DNA from: Phanerochaete sordida
Taxonomy: Eukaryota; Basidiomycota; Agaricomycetes; Polyporales; Phanerochaetaceae
DNA length: 64,000 nucleotides
Direction of reading: 5' to 3'
Assembly (NCBI GenBank): GCA_019973155.2
Contig: BPQB01000017.1
Span: forward strand, 124,001 to 188,000
The notes under the pieces are model-generated. The model was not told the origin of the DNA, searched no databases, and was given only the letters and a program-made list of their open reading frames with translations. A program made the translations under genes and the position numbers. Below are positions 10,994 to 24,600 of this stretch, in pieces (position 1 is the first letter of the stretch; the number at the start of each line of letters is the position of its first letter).

Positions 10994-13900
10994 CTACATC
11001 GCAATATCCTCGTCTTCCCTGTCCGCTTCATCGATACCCAATTCCTCGACACCGTTTCTCACGTCTCCAGTTCCCTCGTCGCCAGTTTCGTCGTCAGCAG
11101 TTTCGTCGTCTCCGGTTCCCTCGTCGCCCGTTTCCTCGCCGCCAGCTCCCTGCTCTCCGGCGTTCCCGTCGCCTTCCTCGTCGACCTCCGCATGCTCTAC
11201 TCCGCCCGGCGCGGTCGTTTCACCTCTGTCGTCGCTGACGTGGGTTGCTGCTTGGCCCATCGACCCATCGCTGCCATCGCTACGTCCCGCGGGGTCTGTT
11301 GCGCTTGCCTCTGCAGAGCCCGGAGGCGCAGCTGCGTGTGGGCCGCTATGGCCGATGGCAGGATCGCTGACCTCCCGACGCACGACTACCTCAATGCCAG
11401 AATCTCCCTCTGCGGTATCTGCGGCCAGCTCTTCCTCATCATTCCTTGCCGGTGCCTCGTCGTGCTGATTTCTTGCGCACTCCTCAGGTAGTACAGAGGA
11501 CGGTGTTTCTGCACCCACAACGCGGATTTCCGATCCTGGATCGCTGGAGGAGTCGGAGATGGACTGGTCTGTCTGAGAGGAGTCATCCGCTGGTACCAGA
11601 TGCTCTTGTGCTTGCACGCGCACAAGCCGCGGATACTTCATTAGGTCTTCTGGCATGATGTATAGGCCGAGAGCAGACGCCAGCGCGTCTGGAAATATGG
11701 TGTTGGGTGGCGATGTATCGGACGCTCCGTTGAATGCAGTGCACCCCTGAGATTCGATGAGCTCAAGGCACCCCCCGGCGAGACGCCGATCCTCAGAAAG
11801 CAGCTCGTCAGGTGAGAGTACTGGCGATGAGACCAGGCCGAATAATATTTGTTGGTTCTCCCAGGCTTTTGTAGTCCAGTAATGGTGTAGTGCATTGCTA
11901 ATTGTGGCCCAGAGAGCACTCCAAAGTTGCAAGCTGACTGTAGTTCCTCTTTTCATGCTCTCGCACTGTGACCACTAAGTAAATGTTGCTACATGCATGC
12001 TAGAAAGTACTTACATAGAGTGTGATGCAAAGTATACAGACCCTGACCATGTCAAGTTGACGCGATTGATAAAAATCATCTCGTAAAAAATCTGCAGCAA
12101 CGATTTCAGTGTTCTTTATGATGGCTTGCTGATCTGCGGGGTTTTCAGAGGAATCCCAGTTAATATACAAAATACATAAAGATACTGCACTACGCACTAG
12201 CACTCTCACAAAATGCATCTAATCCAAGCTTTAGCATGCGTGTATGGACGTCCGGGGCTTCTCCGCGACTGTGGTGTTTTCGTGCCAATGGATACAAAGC
12301 TTTGTAGCGAGCTGGCGACGACGCCCAAGTTGCAGCCAGGGAAGACACTGCGAAGTTTCTACTGCCCATCTGATCAGCATACTCCAGCCCGAGATAAAGC
12401 AACTCGCTCCTGTCTACAGTCCTGTAATCACTTTTGAGCACCAAATCTAGTAGGGCCCATATCTCATCCAATATTGCGAGGGCCTCAGGCTGCTTGAAAA
12501 TGTCCGGATTCTTGAAGAAAAACTGTGATAGAGATTCTGTAGCAGGAGTGTGGAAACGTGGAGAGTATGTAGAAAGTAGTCCAGCATACATAAAACTCAT
12601 TGTCCAGGTGGTGAGTATGGGAGTCTCCGGAGGAACGTCCACATAAAGGAAACGAAGGCGTTGGATTAGTGGTCTGGGAGTGAACGGTTTCTCGCCTGCA
12701 CGTGGAGATATCCAGCTTGCAATAGAACGTATTGCATTGTCAGGCTCCTGATCCTTATAGTAAGTGGCAACCAGATTGCGGAGATGGTCATTAGCAGAGG
12801 AAGGTAAGGGGTATGGAGAGCTTGAGAATAAGAGCAGTGTAGCTTTGTGCAGCCAATCAGGACTGAAAACAAGCAACGGGCCTCCAGAATGATGGATATC
12901 AATGAGGTCCACCAGCATTTCCATAAATGCGTCCCATGCTTTGCGCGACAGCATTGAAAGGTCTGGGATGGAGCGCAGCCTGATTGGTCGAAGATATTCA
13001 CCCTCTGATCCAACACAAGCAATGATGAGCTCCATGATAAACGCGAGTAGCCGAGCAGGGGCAGAGCGCCCCTTGAGGGTATTCCACATTGCAAGCAGTA
13101 TATTGTCATCAGCCATGATTGTATCTGTAGATAGCAGGATGTCAATGTCATCTGCATCGCTGTTGACGAGTTTGTCCTCTTCATCAACTTCTGAATGAAG
13201 CTGTGATGGCTTGCTGCTTGGAAAGAACTTGTCTATATGGCCCAGGGTAACAACGAAGGCGCGACGAAGATTCATGGTGATTTTGGTGCGAGTGAGGCGC
13301 ATCAAAGAATTGAACAGCGGCATTTTGTACGGGCATCTCGGAGAGAAAAGGGGGGCAAGAGTGGTGGAAGCAAGAAAGAATGCCCACTCAGAGACCAATG
13401 GTACACTGGTCAAGCCCATTCGCTTGTCCACATTGGCGGTGAAGAAGCACAAGCCAACAAAAAACAGGCCAAGGGAGAGCTGAAGGAGCATTGGAAGTAC
13501 TGCAGCAATCTCGAAGACTTTCCATTTCTTCAGGCCGGGCCGGCGGTATTGAAGAGCACGCACACGCTCCCGCGGCGCGGTGTAGTCAAAGGCAAGATAC
13601 TCGCGCAGCCACTGCTTCACCAGCATGCTCAGAGATGCGGTCGCGAGGCTGACAATGAGGCTTGCAAACCAAAGACCGTTGACCCGGAGAGCCCAGAGAG
13701 GGGCAGCGAACGTGGGAAGAGGAGGCGGGGAAGGAATGGTAGAGTTTAGGACCCCGGACGAAATGGTGTAGCTTTGTGTCTGCACGGCGATGCGCTCCAA
13801 AAGATATATCATCTGATCGTTGGGGTTAGGCTGCAGGGCCGTGTACGATTCGATGTTGAACGCCGATAGGACGGCAGAGTACAACCCAGCCTATCCGCAA

Positions 13901-14186
13901 AACCGATAAGAGTGAAATGCGAGAGTTAAGAGCGATACGTACGAATACCAGAAGGGTATCAATATCTTCCTTGCAGTCACGAATTTTGTCCTCATCGGCC
14001 TCGCGCACGGCCTTGGCCATCGTGTGCCAGCCTGTTGAAGGGGCGACCTCGACATATCGGACGTTGCTGCTCCCGCCCTGGAACAGCAGCAATATTCTGC
14101 TGAATTATTGGAAACATGATGGACCTGGAAGATGCACACACCGTAGGCCGTGACGCTGGCTGCTCTGTCGCCTGTGCCTGCGACAT
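10994..14186 (-). CDS. DUF6535 membrane protein, copy 1
   Basis: Exons on minus: 14186-14142, 14077-13943, 13890-12198, 12133-12015, 11974-10994; phases agree and give 990 residues. Residues about 20-240 are a DUF6535 domain: WHTMAKAVREADEDK, CKEDIDTLLVFAGLYSAV, QPNPND, NGLWFASLIVSLATAS and KQWLREY, with hydrophobic segments near 61-76, 130-150, 185-212 and 225-242. The large middle part is helical, and ends with a conserved block (FPDALASALGLYIMPEDL) shared with copy 2. The C-terminal 200 residues are acidic and low-complexity, with Glu/Asp/Gly/Thr repeats, and are absent from copy 2. The family occurs in large numbers in mushroom-forming fungi and has no established function. The start was set by the match to copy 2 exon structure (short first exon, then V-RYVEVAP). 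Confidence 0.85.
11061..11160 (-). repeat. Imperfect 12-15 bp repeats coding an acidic tail
   Basis: Inside the last exon of DUF6535 copy 1. Variants of the unit reading ETGDEGTGD or DDETADDETGDEGTG on the coding strand follow one another; this is a microsatellite-like expansion kept in frame. Confidence 0.7.
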
Positions 14187-17108
14187 CGTGCCTTGAGTGG
14201 TAGTATGTAGAGCGATGGAGGCGTATGTCTGGACGAGAGGACGGTGAGGAGATCGTGGTGGGGAGAGGCAGAGAATGACACAGCGTGCACATCCCTCGAC
14301 CCCGTCAAGGGCATGCGGCTTACGCATTTCCGCATATCCCACGGTCATAGACGTAGCCTGTGACTGGGGTTGTTATCGGAACGTTGGATGCACGCGGTGC
14401 GCAGCTGGTCATGCATCGCCGCGCGGCGTGCAACATGCCCTCGAGCACGATGCAAAGCACGGAGTCGTTCATATGTGTAGCGCGGTATTCTGATGGCGTA
14501 TTATGCATTTAAGTATGTCTTGACTTGTGTGAGACGTACTGCCCCGCATCAGTGCTGATTTTGGGAGATCGCAGGCGTGATCTGATGTGATATACCGGGC
14601 TGAAAGCCAACATTCATACGTATCTATATCCGTCTATGCGATGAGTTTCGCCGCGCGTCGTCGAAAACATGGGGCGGTATGGCCCTCGCAATATTATGCA
14701 TTTGCCGCCCGCAAATATCCCTGCCTGGCGTCTGTCTGCCTCGCGCATCTCGCCGTCGGCCCTTGTCTGCCTAGAAGGACATAGACAAAGCCGCGGGCTA
14801 GCAGCGTGTGGCAACTTTAATTCTCAGCATGTATTTGATCCGCAGCGACGATATTCTAGCTCATCGTCAGTAATCGGTGCGCCCTATAGCGTAGCGGCGC
14901 GGCCGACCACTAACATTCATGCTGCGAGGGACCTTTATCACGCGAAGTCGGGTGCTCCGCGGGTTGCATGAGCTGTACAGACGCTGTAGTTATCCTTAGG
15001 CTCGAAACGAGCCCCTGATTGATAAGGCATACATGAGGCGCGAGGCGGTGCTAATATTGTGGGACATCTTAGGAATCCTAGGACAGTTGTATCGTCCTGA
15101 CCGCGAATCGGCTTCCTTGTCCATTTCGCACAGCTTCGCCTGGCCGCATCACCTGGTGCGCTCGCGGCTCGAGGGAGCAATTTTCTTGGGGCGCCCCAGC
15201 TCACGCGGCGAAGGGCCTTCAGCGCTACCCTGGAACGCATATGGCGAACGGGGAAGCGACGGGAAAGCGATACTTGGGGACGTCAGCGACGCTGTCAGTG
15301 GTTGAGGACTAGCTCGAGCGCAATCTATGGAAATCAGCCGTTGGTGCCCGCACAGGTTCTTGTCCATGTGCTCACCGATTCTGTAGCGCAGCATCCTGCG
15401 CGGATCCAGCGAGCGCGCGAAGTTTCGAAGTGAAGGCCAGGGTATGGGCACAAGTACACGTCTACCCCATGTAGTATCTGCTCGAAGCCGCCCAGGACTT
15501 GGCCCCGGGACCTCGAAAGCAAGCGGCCTGTCAGCCAAATGCGACGTTGCGCGCCTTCCAGTCCGAAGTGCCCTATACGAAGAGGGCGGGTCGGGGACTG
15601 CCAGTCAGCATTGTCTTTGGTCCACCTGCGCAAGGCCATCTGGTACGATATATGATTCATGAATAATGCGACATTGATACAGAGCTGTGCTGCGCATGTT
15701 ACCGCTGACATACACGGCGGGAATGTCGAAGACAGGTTGCATGTGCGGCGGGCAAGGCGGCGGACCAGCTTTAGCAGCTGTTCTTACCGTGGGAACGTCC
15801 GATTATCTTATCCGATAAGCTAAGCAGGCAATCAACGACGCGGTTCGATGTGAGTTGCCGGACCCTCAGCCAGCGCTCAGCTTCATTCCGACCACCACGT
15901 CTGCTTGTCATTTGCACCACAGCCTGCGCGTCCGACGAGCACAGTCGAGCCGAGCCCCTCTCTTCGATGAAGGCGAAGAGGCCCGCAACCCAGCGATGCA
16001 CCCGCCTAGGCCTTGACCCACCCGCGGCGGCCAAGGTACGCCCCGACTTCTGAGCGCGGAGCGCTGAGGTACGCCCTGTCCACGAAGCTTTGAAGCCTGC
16101 CACCCGTTGCCATCCCCCTTACTACCGATGCCTAGCTTCACGAATCACGACTCGAAGTGCAGGATTGCTTGAGAGGCCTCCACCTGGTAAGGCACCATCC
16201 TTGATGCCTCTCAGGACCTCCATCGTCCTGCCTTCAGGAGGCGGATCTAAAGACGACAAGCCGCGGCGTGCAAATGAAGCCGTGCACCATAACCGGTGAC
16301 CCCTCATTGTGGCAAGGGCCATGCCTCGCTTGACTGCGGTAGCTGGCAACGTTGAGCTTCGGCAGCAGGTACGCGTCGTGCGGCGCAGCCTGTGGGTTCG
16401 CCGCTGGCAGCTCCCCGCTTCTAGCCCCATGCCCTGATATTACGTTCGTGAAGCGCCGCTCTGTGGTACCAAGCTGCTGATAGACGTGGGGCAGAGCCGC
16501 TGCAGAGGCCGCCGGCGAACTCGAAGAGTACCTCTACGGATCCTATGGCCGAGGCACTGCACTCTTGCATAAACATCTCCGGAGACCTGGACTACCCCGT
16601 CGATCCAAGCGGTGCGGGGGCGTCTTCTGGACTCAGGTACGTCCCATCATTCCTCAGCGGCGGAGTAATATGGACTCCGTGATGATCCTGGGCCTGCCTG
16701 CCATAGCGTGTCACCCAATCCGTCCGATTCGCTTTGATGCTCCTTGTACAATGCGCCAGAAGGCCTAGATCCCGGGCGGTACGTCGGGAGCGTTTTTCGC
16801 CTTTGCCACTTTTGCGCTAAATCATGCAAGCTAACCAGACTTCAGCGACTGAACCTACGCCACACGTGGATAAAAACTGGTGCATGCGACTGGTGCATGC
16901 GACTGGCCTGGCCAAGACGATGGATTCTGTTGTGCCTAACCAGGCACTCGAAGGCGCCTTGGATATCCCTCATAAGCTCATCTGGGTCTTCTGCCTCTGC
17001 ACCGTGCTCTATACTCTTCTCCGTCCTCGACTGAAGAATACACCATCTTCTCCCAGACCCTCCACCTTCCCCAAAGCCATGTCTCCTCACGGCGACCATC
17101 GTATCTCA
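14187..17108. other. Gene-free region with repeat relics
   Basis: No gene recognised between DUF6535 copy 1 and the first lectin gene. It contains the inverted and direct relatives of the 8.85 and 9.3 kb repeats (about 15520-15575 and 15786-15900). The last 150 nt before the lectin gene (about 16935-17030, CTCGAAGGCGCCTTGGATAT and following) resemble the corresponding region upstream of the second lectin gene (about 21446-21510), so they are probably shared promoter sequence. Confidence 0.5.
16881..16906 (+). repeat. Tandem 13-bp direct repeat
   Basis: TGCATGCGACTGG occurs twice in direct succession, about 200 nt upstream of the first lectin gene. It could be slippage or an operator; no evidence decides. 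Confidence 0.5.
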
Positions 17109-20100
17109 ATGTCTCTTCCCACCGTACGTCCTCATCGTATACCAAAGCTTTCCGGTGCGCTCACGCAGTCGCCCAAAGAAAAGCGTCACCCTGGCCGCGG
17201 CCAGCTACCCGGGCGGCATCCGCTGCTACACCAAGCTCATCGGCGGCGAAGTGCGCGAGGCGTCGCTCGAGCTTTCCGACGAGGCGCTCGGCAAGGCCAT
17301 GCGCGACGGCAACTCCAGTACGGCCCCTTCCGCCCCTCCAGCGGTCGTTTTTGACGTCTCCTACAGACATCGTCGCGGCCACCACGGGCTGGACGTCTTC
17401 CACGCTGCCCTTCAAGGTCCACCCCCAGAGCAGCCTGTGCACCATCGCGGTACGTCGTGCCACATCCTAGTGGCCTCATCCCGAACTGACACGTGCCGCA
17501 GTGGGACGCGCACAGCCAGTCCGTGTTCTACCAGGATGAGGCGGGCAAGCTTTGCGAGCAGCGCCTCACGGAGGGCAAGCACTGGAAGCTCTCGAAGACG
17601 TTCAACGCGCCCAAGGTCACGCTCGGCACGAACATCGCGAGTGTCGCGTCGCCCAGGGACCGCAAGGCCATGCTCATCTACCAGCACGAGAACGGCAGCA
17701 TCTACTACCAGTACGTTTGTGCCACGTCTTCTGTCGGGGCAGTGCTAACGTGCAAGCAGCACCGTGTCGAACGACAGGTGGGACGTCGCGAAGGAGCTGC
17801 TCCACACCAAGGTGAATGGGCGCACCGGGATCGGTGCGACGTCGTGGGATGGTGCGTTTGTCTGCCTGGGTGCATCATGCAGCCGCTCATGCTAACTTAT
17901 GCAGACCTGGAAGACATACGCGTGTATGTTCAGAGCAAGAAGCACAACATCCGCCAGTACCGCAAGGTCTCGGACGGAGACTGGTGAGGGCGGTTCCAAC
18001 GCATGCATGCCCCGTCAACGCTGACACCACACCCAGGCAGGTCACCGAAGGCGTCGTCACGTCGACGCACGACATCAACGACATCACTGCTGTCGGCTGG
18101 GGTCCTAAGGACAAGCGCGAAGTCCGGTACGCGCGCACGCCACTCCCATACCGTGTGCTTCTGACTGATTCCCTCGAAGACTCTATGTCCAGGACGAACC
18201 CGGCAACATCATCGAGTACAAGAGCGAAGACAATAACAAGAAGGTTCCGTTCGCACGGTAAGTCTCTCCCACTACCACTGTAGCCGTGCGCTGACGGAAC
18301 CCCAGCGGCGACTTCCAGCAAGCAGCTGTTCGAAACTCGGACATCATCGGCTTTGTGCGCAACGTCAATGCCGCCCCGGGCTTCTGCGTCAACCTCATGT
18401 GGGTGGACACGAATCAGGCCGTCCAACAGTGCATCTACAACGGGAAGGACTGGCTCCCGCCCGCGAAGATCGCGTACGTCGACCCCCTCAACATGCCCGG
18501 CCTGTGGGACAAAGGCCCGCAATTCGACGGTGCGCAGCCCGCCCCACGCGGCACATTCCCCTGCTGACCCTCAATCACAGACCATGATATCGCGACGGCC
18601 GTCAAGAACGCCGCGTCGCGCAAGTACGTCTCGGAGATCCGCATCCGCGCGGACAATGGCGGCATCTACGCGCTCGCGCTCGCGTACACCGACGGCGATG
18701 TGACGGAGACACACGGGCGGGCGGGCAAGGAGCAGCCCACCGTCTTCGCGCTCTCGCGCGGCGAGGACATCACGACGGTGTGGTACCGCACGGACCAGAA
18801 GGGGCTCGCGGGCCTGCAATTCGGCACGTCGCAGGGTATGTCCGGGCGCGGCTCTGTCCTAGAGCGCGAGCTGATGGAGAGCGTACTCATAGGGCGCACG
18901 ACGCAGTGGTTCGGCAGCGGCCTTGGCGCATTCGGCCGCCTGGACAGCGGCGGGCACGCTCTCATCGGCTTCGCGGGCGCCGTGGACGAGGATTACAGCA
19001 ACAAGATCGTGGGCATTCGGGTGCGGCGCACATTCAAATTCCCTTTGACTGCCCGTGTGCTGACCGCCCGCCAGCCGATCTGGTCACACGTCCAGCCGCG
19101 CCGTGCGCACGAAGACGTCGCCGGGAAGGTTGCCAGCGTTGAGGACGTCCTGAGCCGTGTCCCCGCCGAGTCCGCGCAGATCCAGCAGCGCGCCGCGGGC
19201 GTGCAGGCGGCGCAGAGCGCGCTCGAGCCCGCGACGAAGGACGCGATGGCCGCGCTCGCAGACCTGACCGAGTCTGTCGAGATGCTGCACGGCTTCGAGC
19301 ACGCGAAGACGGGTGCGCAGGTGCGCGCGACGGAGCGCCGCAATCGGTTCGTCGACGAGCAGCTCGCGGTCTGCGATGAGGACGCGAAGGCCGTTGCCGC
19401 GCGGTTCAAGGCGGTGGCGGAACGTGTCGCGGGACTGCCTTCTGAGGCTCAGAAGGTGTGTGACAAGTGCTAGTTAGAGGGTATATGCTGACGATAATCA
19501 GCTTCGTGCCGAGATCGACGCGCTGCAGCAGAAGGCGAACCATGCCGAGTTGGAAGACGCTATCAAGACGAAGATCGACGAGATACTCAAGCTGAAGGCA
19601 AAATTCCAGTAAGAGCACCATGGTCCTTGCTGCTGAAGGACGCGTTCTGACTGTCTGAACAGGAAGGAACTCACGTCCCGCACGCTGCAGGTCGAGGACG
19701 CGACCACCGCTGCGAACAAATCCGCCACGCGATACGCGGAGAACCGGGCGGCCGGCGGTGCCGACCAGCCCAGCCCGGCCGACACAAAGGTGCGCGAATC
19801 CTGTCGTCTGGCGACGACGCGACTCTGACGCACGCACCGCAGGGCCCGCAGAACCCCTTCGGCGCGGCGAGCGCCCCGACGAGCACTGCACACGAGAGCG
19901 ACGAGACACGCGACTGGCGCGAGCAAGCGGAGAAGGATGCCGGCGAGCTCGCGTACCACGTCGCGCACCGCGACTTCCGCGCCGCGTGCATCGCGCGCCT
20001 CGACAGCGACTTGAAGGAGCTCGAGGGCGTCAGCGCGCGCCTCCGGGACGCACTCAAGGTGCCTGCGGTTGCGAAGGCCTTTGAAGAGGTCGCCGCGCTC

Positions 20101-20328
20101 GAGGCGCAGCTCGTCACGCGCGAGAAGGAGATCGCTGAGCTTGCTGCGGTCCTGGGAGAGCTTGCGCCGCTTTGTGGGCAACTTGCCGGAAAGACGGGCT
20201 CGAAGGCGTTCGCGAAGGCTCTCCTCCCCATCGTCGAGAAGGTCGATGCGCATGCGGGGCTCAAGGGTCTTTGCTCGAAGGTTGAGGCGCACATCCTGCT
20301 CGCCGCTGCCCAGCGGCTTGCCGCCTAA
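17109..20328 (+). CDS. Fucose-lectin-like propeller + jacalin-like + helical protein, copy a
   Basis: Fifteen exons: 17109-17123, 17179-17317, 17367-17449, 17502-17710, 17760-17851, 17905-17983, 18037-18126, 18180-18257, 18306-18529, 18581-18835, 18893-19020, 19075-19455, 19502-19608, 19663-19789, 19843-20328; phases agree, 830 residues. Residues 1-300 show repeated blade-like units (SVFYQDEAGKLCEQ, MLIYQHENGSIYY, IRVYVQSKKHNIRQY, VRLYVQDEPGNIIEY), the pattern of AAL-type fungal fucose lectins. Residues about 335-465 resemble a jacalin-like lectin fold (SEIRIRADNGGIYAL, ALIGFAGAV). Residues 465-830 are helical, with long coiled-coil-like stretches and a conserved end (SKAFAKALLPIVEKVDAHAG). 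No signal peptide, so probably cytosolic, as for many fungal defence lectins. An in-frame ATG 30 nt upstream (17079) is an alternative start; the shorter one matches copy b. Exon 2 acceptor (CCCAAAG) was chosen by phase and by copy b. Confidence 0.8.
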
Positions 20329-21613
20329 GCTCTCGTAGAATCCTTGTACTTACTGATTACTCTGGTATAATGCATTCATTCCTGCTCCTCTTCTTTGCGC
20401 TTCCGTCTGTTCTCTGGCGTTGCCCAAGGTACCCTTCCAAGGAACGCGCATGCAGCAGATTTGTGCAATGGAGTTGGGCTCCTGGGGTCCCGCTCGTATG
20501 GCGCTCAGAGGTGTCTGGGGGACAGCGGACAGCGGAACCTGTCAGTGTTCGACCTCGACTTCCACACCATCCGCAGCGATTTCTGCGTTCACCTCCCACC
20601 CTCGCGGTGTGGGTGGCGTATCAACGCTGCAGCACTGCGGATACTCTCCCTTATGTCTGGGCTTAATATATGCTGTTTTTCGCGAGCCAGCGACAAACTG
20701 CCAGCGGTCAAAGTACCTACCGCCCGACTGCTCAGGTACGCCCCGTCCATCGAACCCACCATCCCTCATCATGAATGTAACGCTAACTTGCAGCGAGGTC
20801 AGGCGGTCGACGAAAACAGCTCACAGCGTCAAGTGAATCTGGCTCTTTGCAGGAGCGTCATGCACTGGCATCCAGATAGCGATTCCAGGGGAAAGGGCGT
20901 GCCCTACTCGCACGACCCCGCCGCTGTGGGCGGGGATACATCTTGACTGTATGGCGTTAACGTCGCCTAAGATGAGCTGCTGACCAGATATATGCGCTGT
21001 GTAGCCTGGTCCAGGAGTTCTGAGCTTGGGTGTGGACTACACTTGAGTCTAAACCAGCTTCCCGTCCTGCGCGTCCGCCCCGCTTATAGATTGTGGGGAG
21101 GCGAGTCTTGCAATTGTTTGAAGAACATCATCGCTGGCCCAGCAACCAGCTCTCCCGCCGCGCACGGCAGCCAGAAGGCCTATGTCGACGCGACCGTTCA
21201 AGGTTTCCCAGCGGCAAAGCGACTTCAACTCCGTTATATCCTGACATGTCCACGTCGCGCCAGCGCATGGCCGCAGATCTTCCTAATGTATGCTCAGTCG
21301 AATGGTCTAGACTCTAACAGGCGCGTTGCAACCTTCTGTAACGTCGATCTTGAGTCAGGCAAGCTAATCCGTTCTAGTGACCAGCTTCTCTCTCTCTGCG
21401 ACTGCATACCACCAATGCGACGGGGGTCACGCCAGCATCTAGACATTCGAGGGCGCTTTGGATATCGCTCGTAAAGTTTCCCGGCTCCTTCTGCTCCAAT
21501 CCCTCCTCCTTCGCCCGATAAAGCGTGGACCATTCCCCGCCAGCCGTTCCATCTCCCAGTACCCATTCCCAGAGGTCAAATCCACGCCTACCTCAGACGC
21601 ACATCGTTCCGCC
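20329..21613. other. Spacer between the two lectin paralogues
   Basis: No gene recognised. Only short ORFs are present. The last 170 nt resemble the region upstream of copy a and probably carry the promoter of copy b. Confidence 0.5.
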
Positions 21614-24600
21614 ATGGCCATGAAATCTGTATATCCCGCACTTTCTCTCACGCTACCTGTCCCGCTCACATCTGCGTCCAAAAGAGCATCACACTCGCCG
21701 CCGCGAATTACCCCGGCGGCCTTCGATGCTACACCAAGCTTGCTCGTGGCATGGTGCGCGGGGCGTCCCTCGCGCTCTCCGACAAGGCACACGGCCAGGC
21801 GATGCGCGACGGCAACTCCGGTACGCACCCTGTGTCCTTGTCCTGCTCCACGCTGACACCTTGCAGACATAGTTTCCGCAACCGGATGCTGGACGTCGTT
21901 TGATCTTCCGTTTGAGGTGCACGAGAAGAGCAGCTTATGTACATTCGCTGTCGGTCTCTGCGCGTTGCATGCTTTCACTTTGCTGATGATGAGCGTTGCA
22001 GTGGGACGCGCCGACTCAGTCCGTGTTCTACCAGGACAAGCTGGGCAAGCTGTGCGAACAACGCCTCACGGAAGGCAAGGACTGGGAGCTCTCGACGAGC
22101 TTCCACGCGCCCGAGATCACGCTCGGCACAAACATTGCAAGCGTCGCGTCGCTCAGAGACCGCACGGCAATCTTGTTCTACCAGCACCACAACGGGAAAA
22201 TCTACTACACGTGCGTCATGACTCGTCTATCTACCACATATTCGTCTGACGCGCACGCAGCTCCGGCTCCCGTGATAAGTGGGACGAACCAAAGGCTCTC
22301 TCTAAGACGGAGGTCTTTCGGTGCACCGGCATCGGTGCCGCCTCGTGGGACGGCGAGCCAAGAGCTAAAGTGTACCATCACCATCACTGATTAGAATTGT
22401 GTAGACCTTGCGCACGTCCGCGTGTACATACATAATGAGAGTCATCACGTCCGGGAATGGAGTAAAGATGCTGATGGCGCATGGTGAGTAGTTCGCATTG
22501 TGCGTTGTTCGCGCTCTTGGCAGAGTGAGCAGGACGGAGATGGAGGAATCAGTCTGGACGCTTGAACATGCCATCGACGACATCACTGCCATCGGATGGG
22601 GACCCGTCCCGGACCGACAGCTTCGGTATAGCCTCCTGCTTCATTCGTGTGGTATAATGCTTACGGGGGTCATTGTAGGCTGTACATCCAGGAGCCCGAC
22701 AACACGATCGTGGAATTTATGAACACTCAAGTTCCATTTGCGAGGTACGTACGAGTCCTCACAGACCTTGCATTCTTGACGGTTACTCCTACTCCAGAGG
22801 AACCTTTCACCAACCTGCCATGAAAAATTCGGATATCATTGGCTTCGTACTAAATGTCGACGTCCCTCCGGGCTTCTGCATCAACATCATGTGGGCAGGA
22901 GCGGATCAGGTATGTAGAAACGACGCTGCGACCGTATGTCATGTCGACAAATGGCAAACAGGTTCTACAGCAGCGTATCTACGACGAGAAGAACTGGCTT
23001 AGTCCCTCGCGCCTGGTGTACCTCGACTCCGTCAACTGCATCGGAAAGTGGGACGAAGGCTCGACCTCCGACGGTGCGCGTGCCGTACATCGCAATTTAC
23101 CCACCTGCTGACAGTTCCATAGATCAGGAGATCGCCACGACGCTCAGGAGCGGCGCGCAGCGAAAGTCCATCCTAGAGCTCCACATCCGCGCATCCAAGC
23201 GCGAGGCTCAGGCGATCGGTGCTTCGTACACCGACCGGGATGCGACGCCGCTCCATGGGAAAACGCGGGGCAAGCAGGGCCACGTCGTCTTTTCACTTCG
23301 GTTGGGCGAGGACATCACGACTGTATGGTACCGCACGGACGAGGCCGGCCTCGCTAGCATCCAGTTTGGCACATCGGATGGTACGTGATGGCGTGGCTCA
23401 CTGTAGCACGTCCAGTGACGCGCTGCCATAGGGTCCACCACAGAATGGTTCGGCAGCGACAGTGGCAAGTTTGGCCGCCTCGACGCGGACGGCCACGCGC
23501 TCATCGGCTTCGTCGGCGCCTTCAGCAAAAGTAACAGCATCGCAGGCATCATGGTGAGTCGCACATTCCTCGACGTCGCGCATATTCTGACCGCTGTGCA
23601 CAGCCGATATGGTCGCAGGCGGCACCGCGCACGGTCTACGATGACTTCGTCGACACTTTCAACGCCATCACGGAAGGCCTTCCACGAGTCCAGGCCGACT
23701 GTGTGCAGGTGCAGCAACGCGCTGCTGTGCTGCAGACGGCGTGGGGCTCGGTCGAGCTTGCGGCTCGGGACGTGATGAGCGCACTTACGGAGTTCACCGA
23801 GTCCGTTGACATGCTGTACGGCTTGGAGCACACAAAGACGAGTGCGCAGGTACGCGTGACGGAGCGTCGCGATCGGGCCATCGCAGAGCAGGTCAATGCT
23901 TGCAACAGCGACGCGAAGGCCGTCGCCGTGCGATTAGAAGCTGTGCTGGAGCGTGTCGTGGGGCTTCCTGCTGAGGCTGAAGAGGTGACTATTCTCTTAG
24001 AACTGGGAGAGTCCGCGCTGATAATGGTTTTAGCTTCTAGCCAAGATCGGCGTGCTACAGGTAAAGGCGTGCCAGGCCGACCTAGAGGGCCCCATTAGGA
24101 AGACAATCGATGCTATCATTACGCGCAAGCAGGAGCATCAGTGAGCCCTTCATCCCACCTTTTTGCTGACGAATATGCATTCTGATGGCCCGTGGAGGAA
24201 GGAGCTTGAGTCGCGCGAGAGACAGATCAAGGATGCGACCAATGCTGCGAATGATTCCGCTGTTTTGTACGCGGCGGGTAAGGCGAAGGGCGACGCTACG
24301 CAGAATGGTACGGGCGATACAAAAGTATGCAATTATTCTACTTCTGCAGTGGCACTATACCCAAGACATCTATCGCAGAGACCACAGAATCCCTTTGGCG
24401 CATTCAGCGCCCCGGTCGACAGGGAAGGCGAGAGCCGTGCACTGTGCGACGCGCGCGAGCAGGCGGAGAAGGACGAGAGCGAGCCGGAGTACCACGTCGC
24501 GCATCGCGACTTCATCATCGCCACTATCACACACCTCGAGCGCGACGTAAGCGAGCTCGAGAGCGTCGTGGTGCAGGTCCAGGATACGCTGATGGTGCCC

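Noticed and set aside
12666..13187. 173-codon minus-strand ORF
   Set aside because: Out-of-frame shadow within the third exon of DUF6535 copy 1.
19498..20292. 264-codon minus-strand ORF
   Set aside because: Antisense to the helical exons of the first lectin gene, whose plus-strand frames align with the paralogue.
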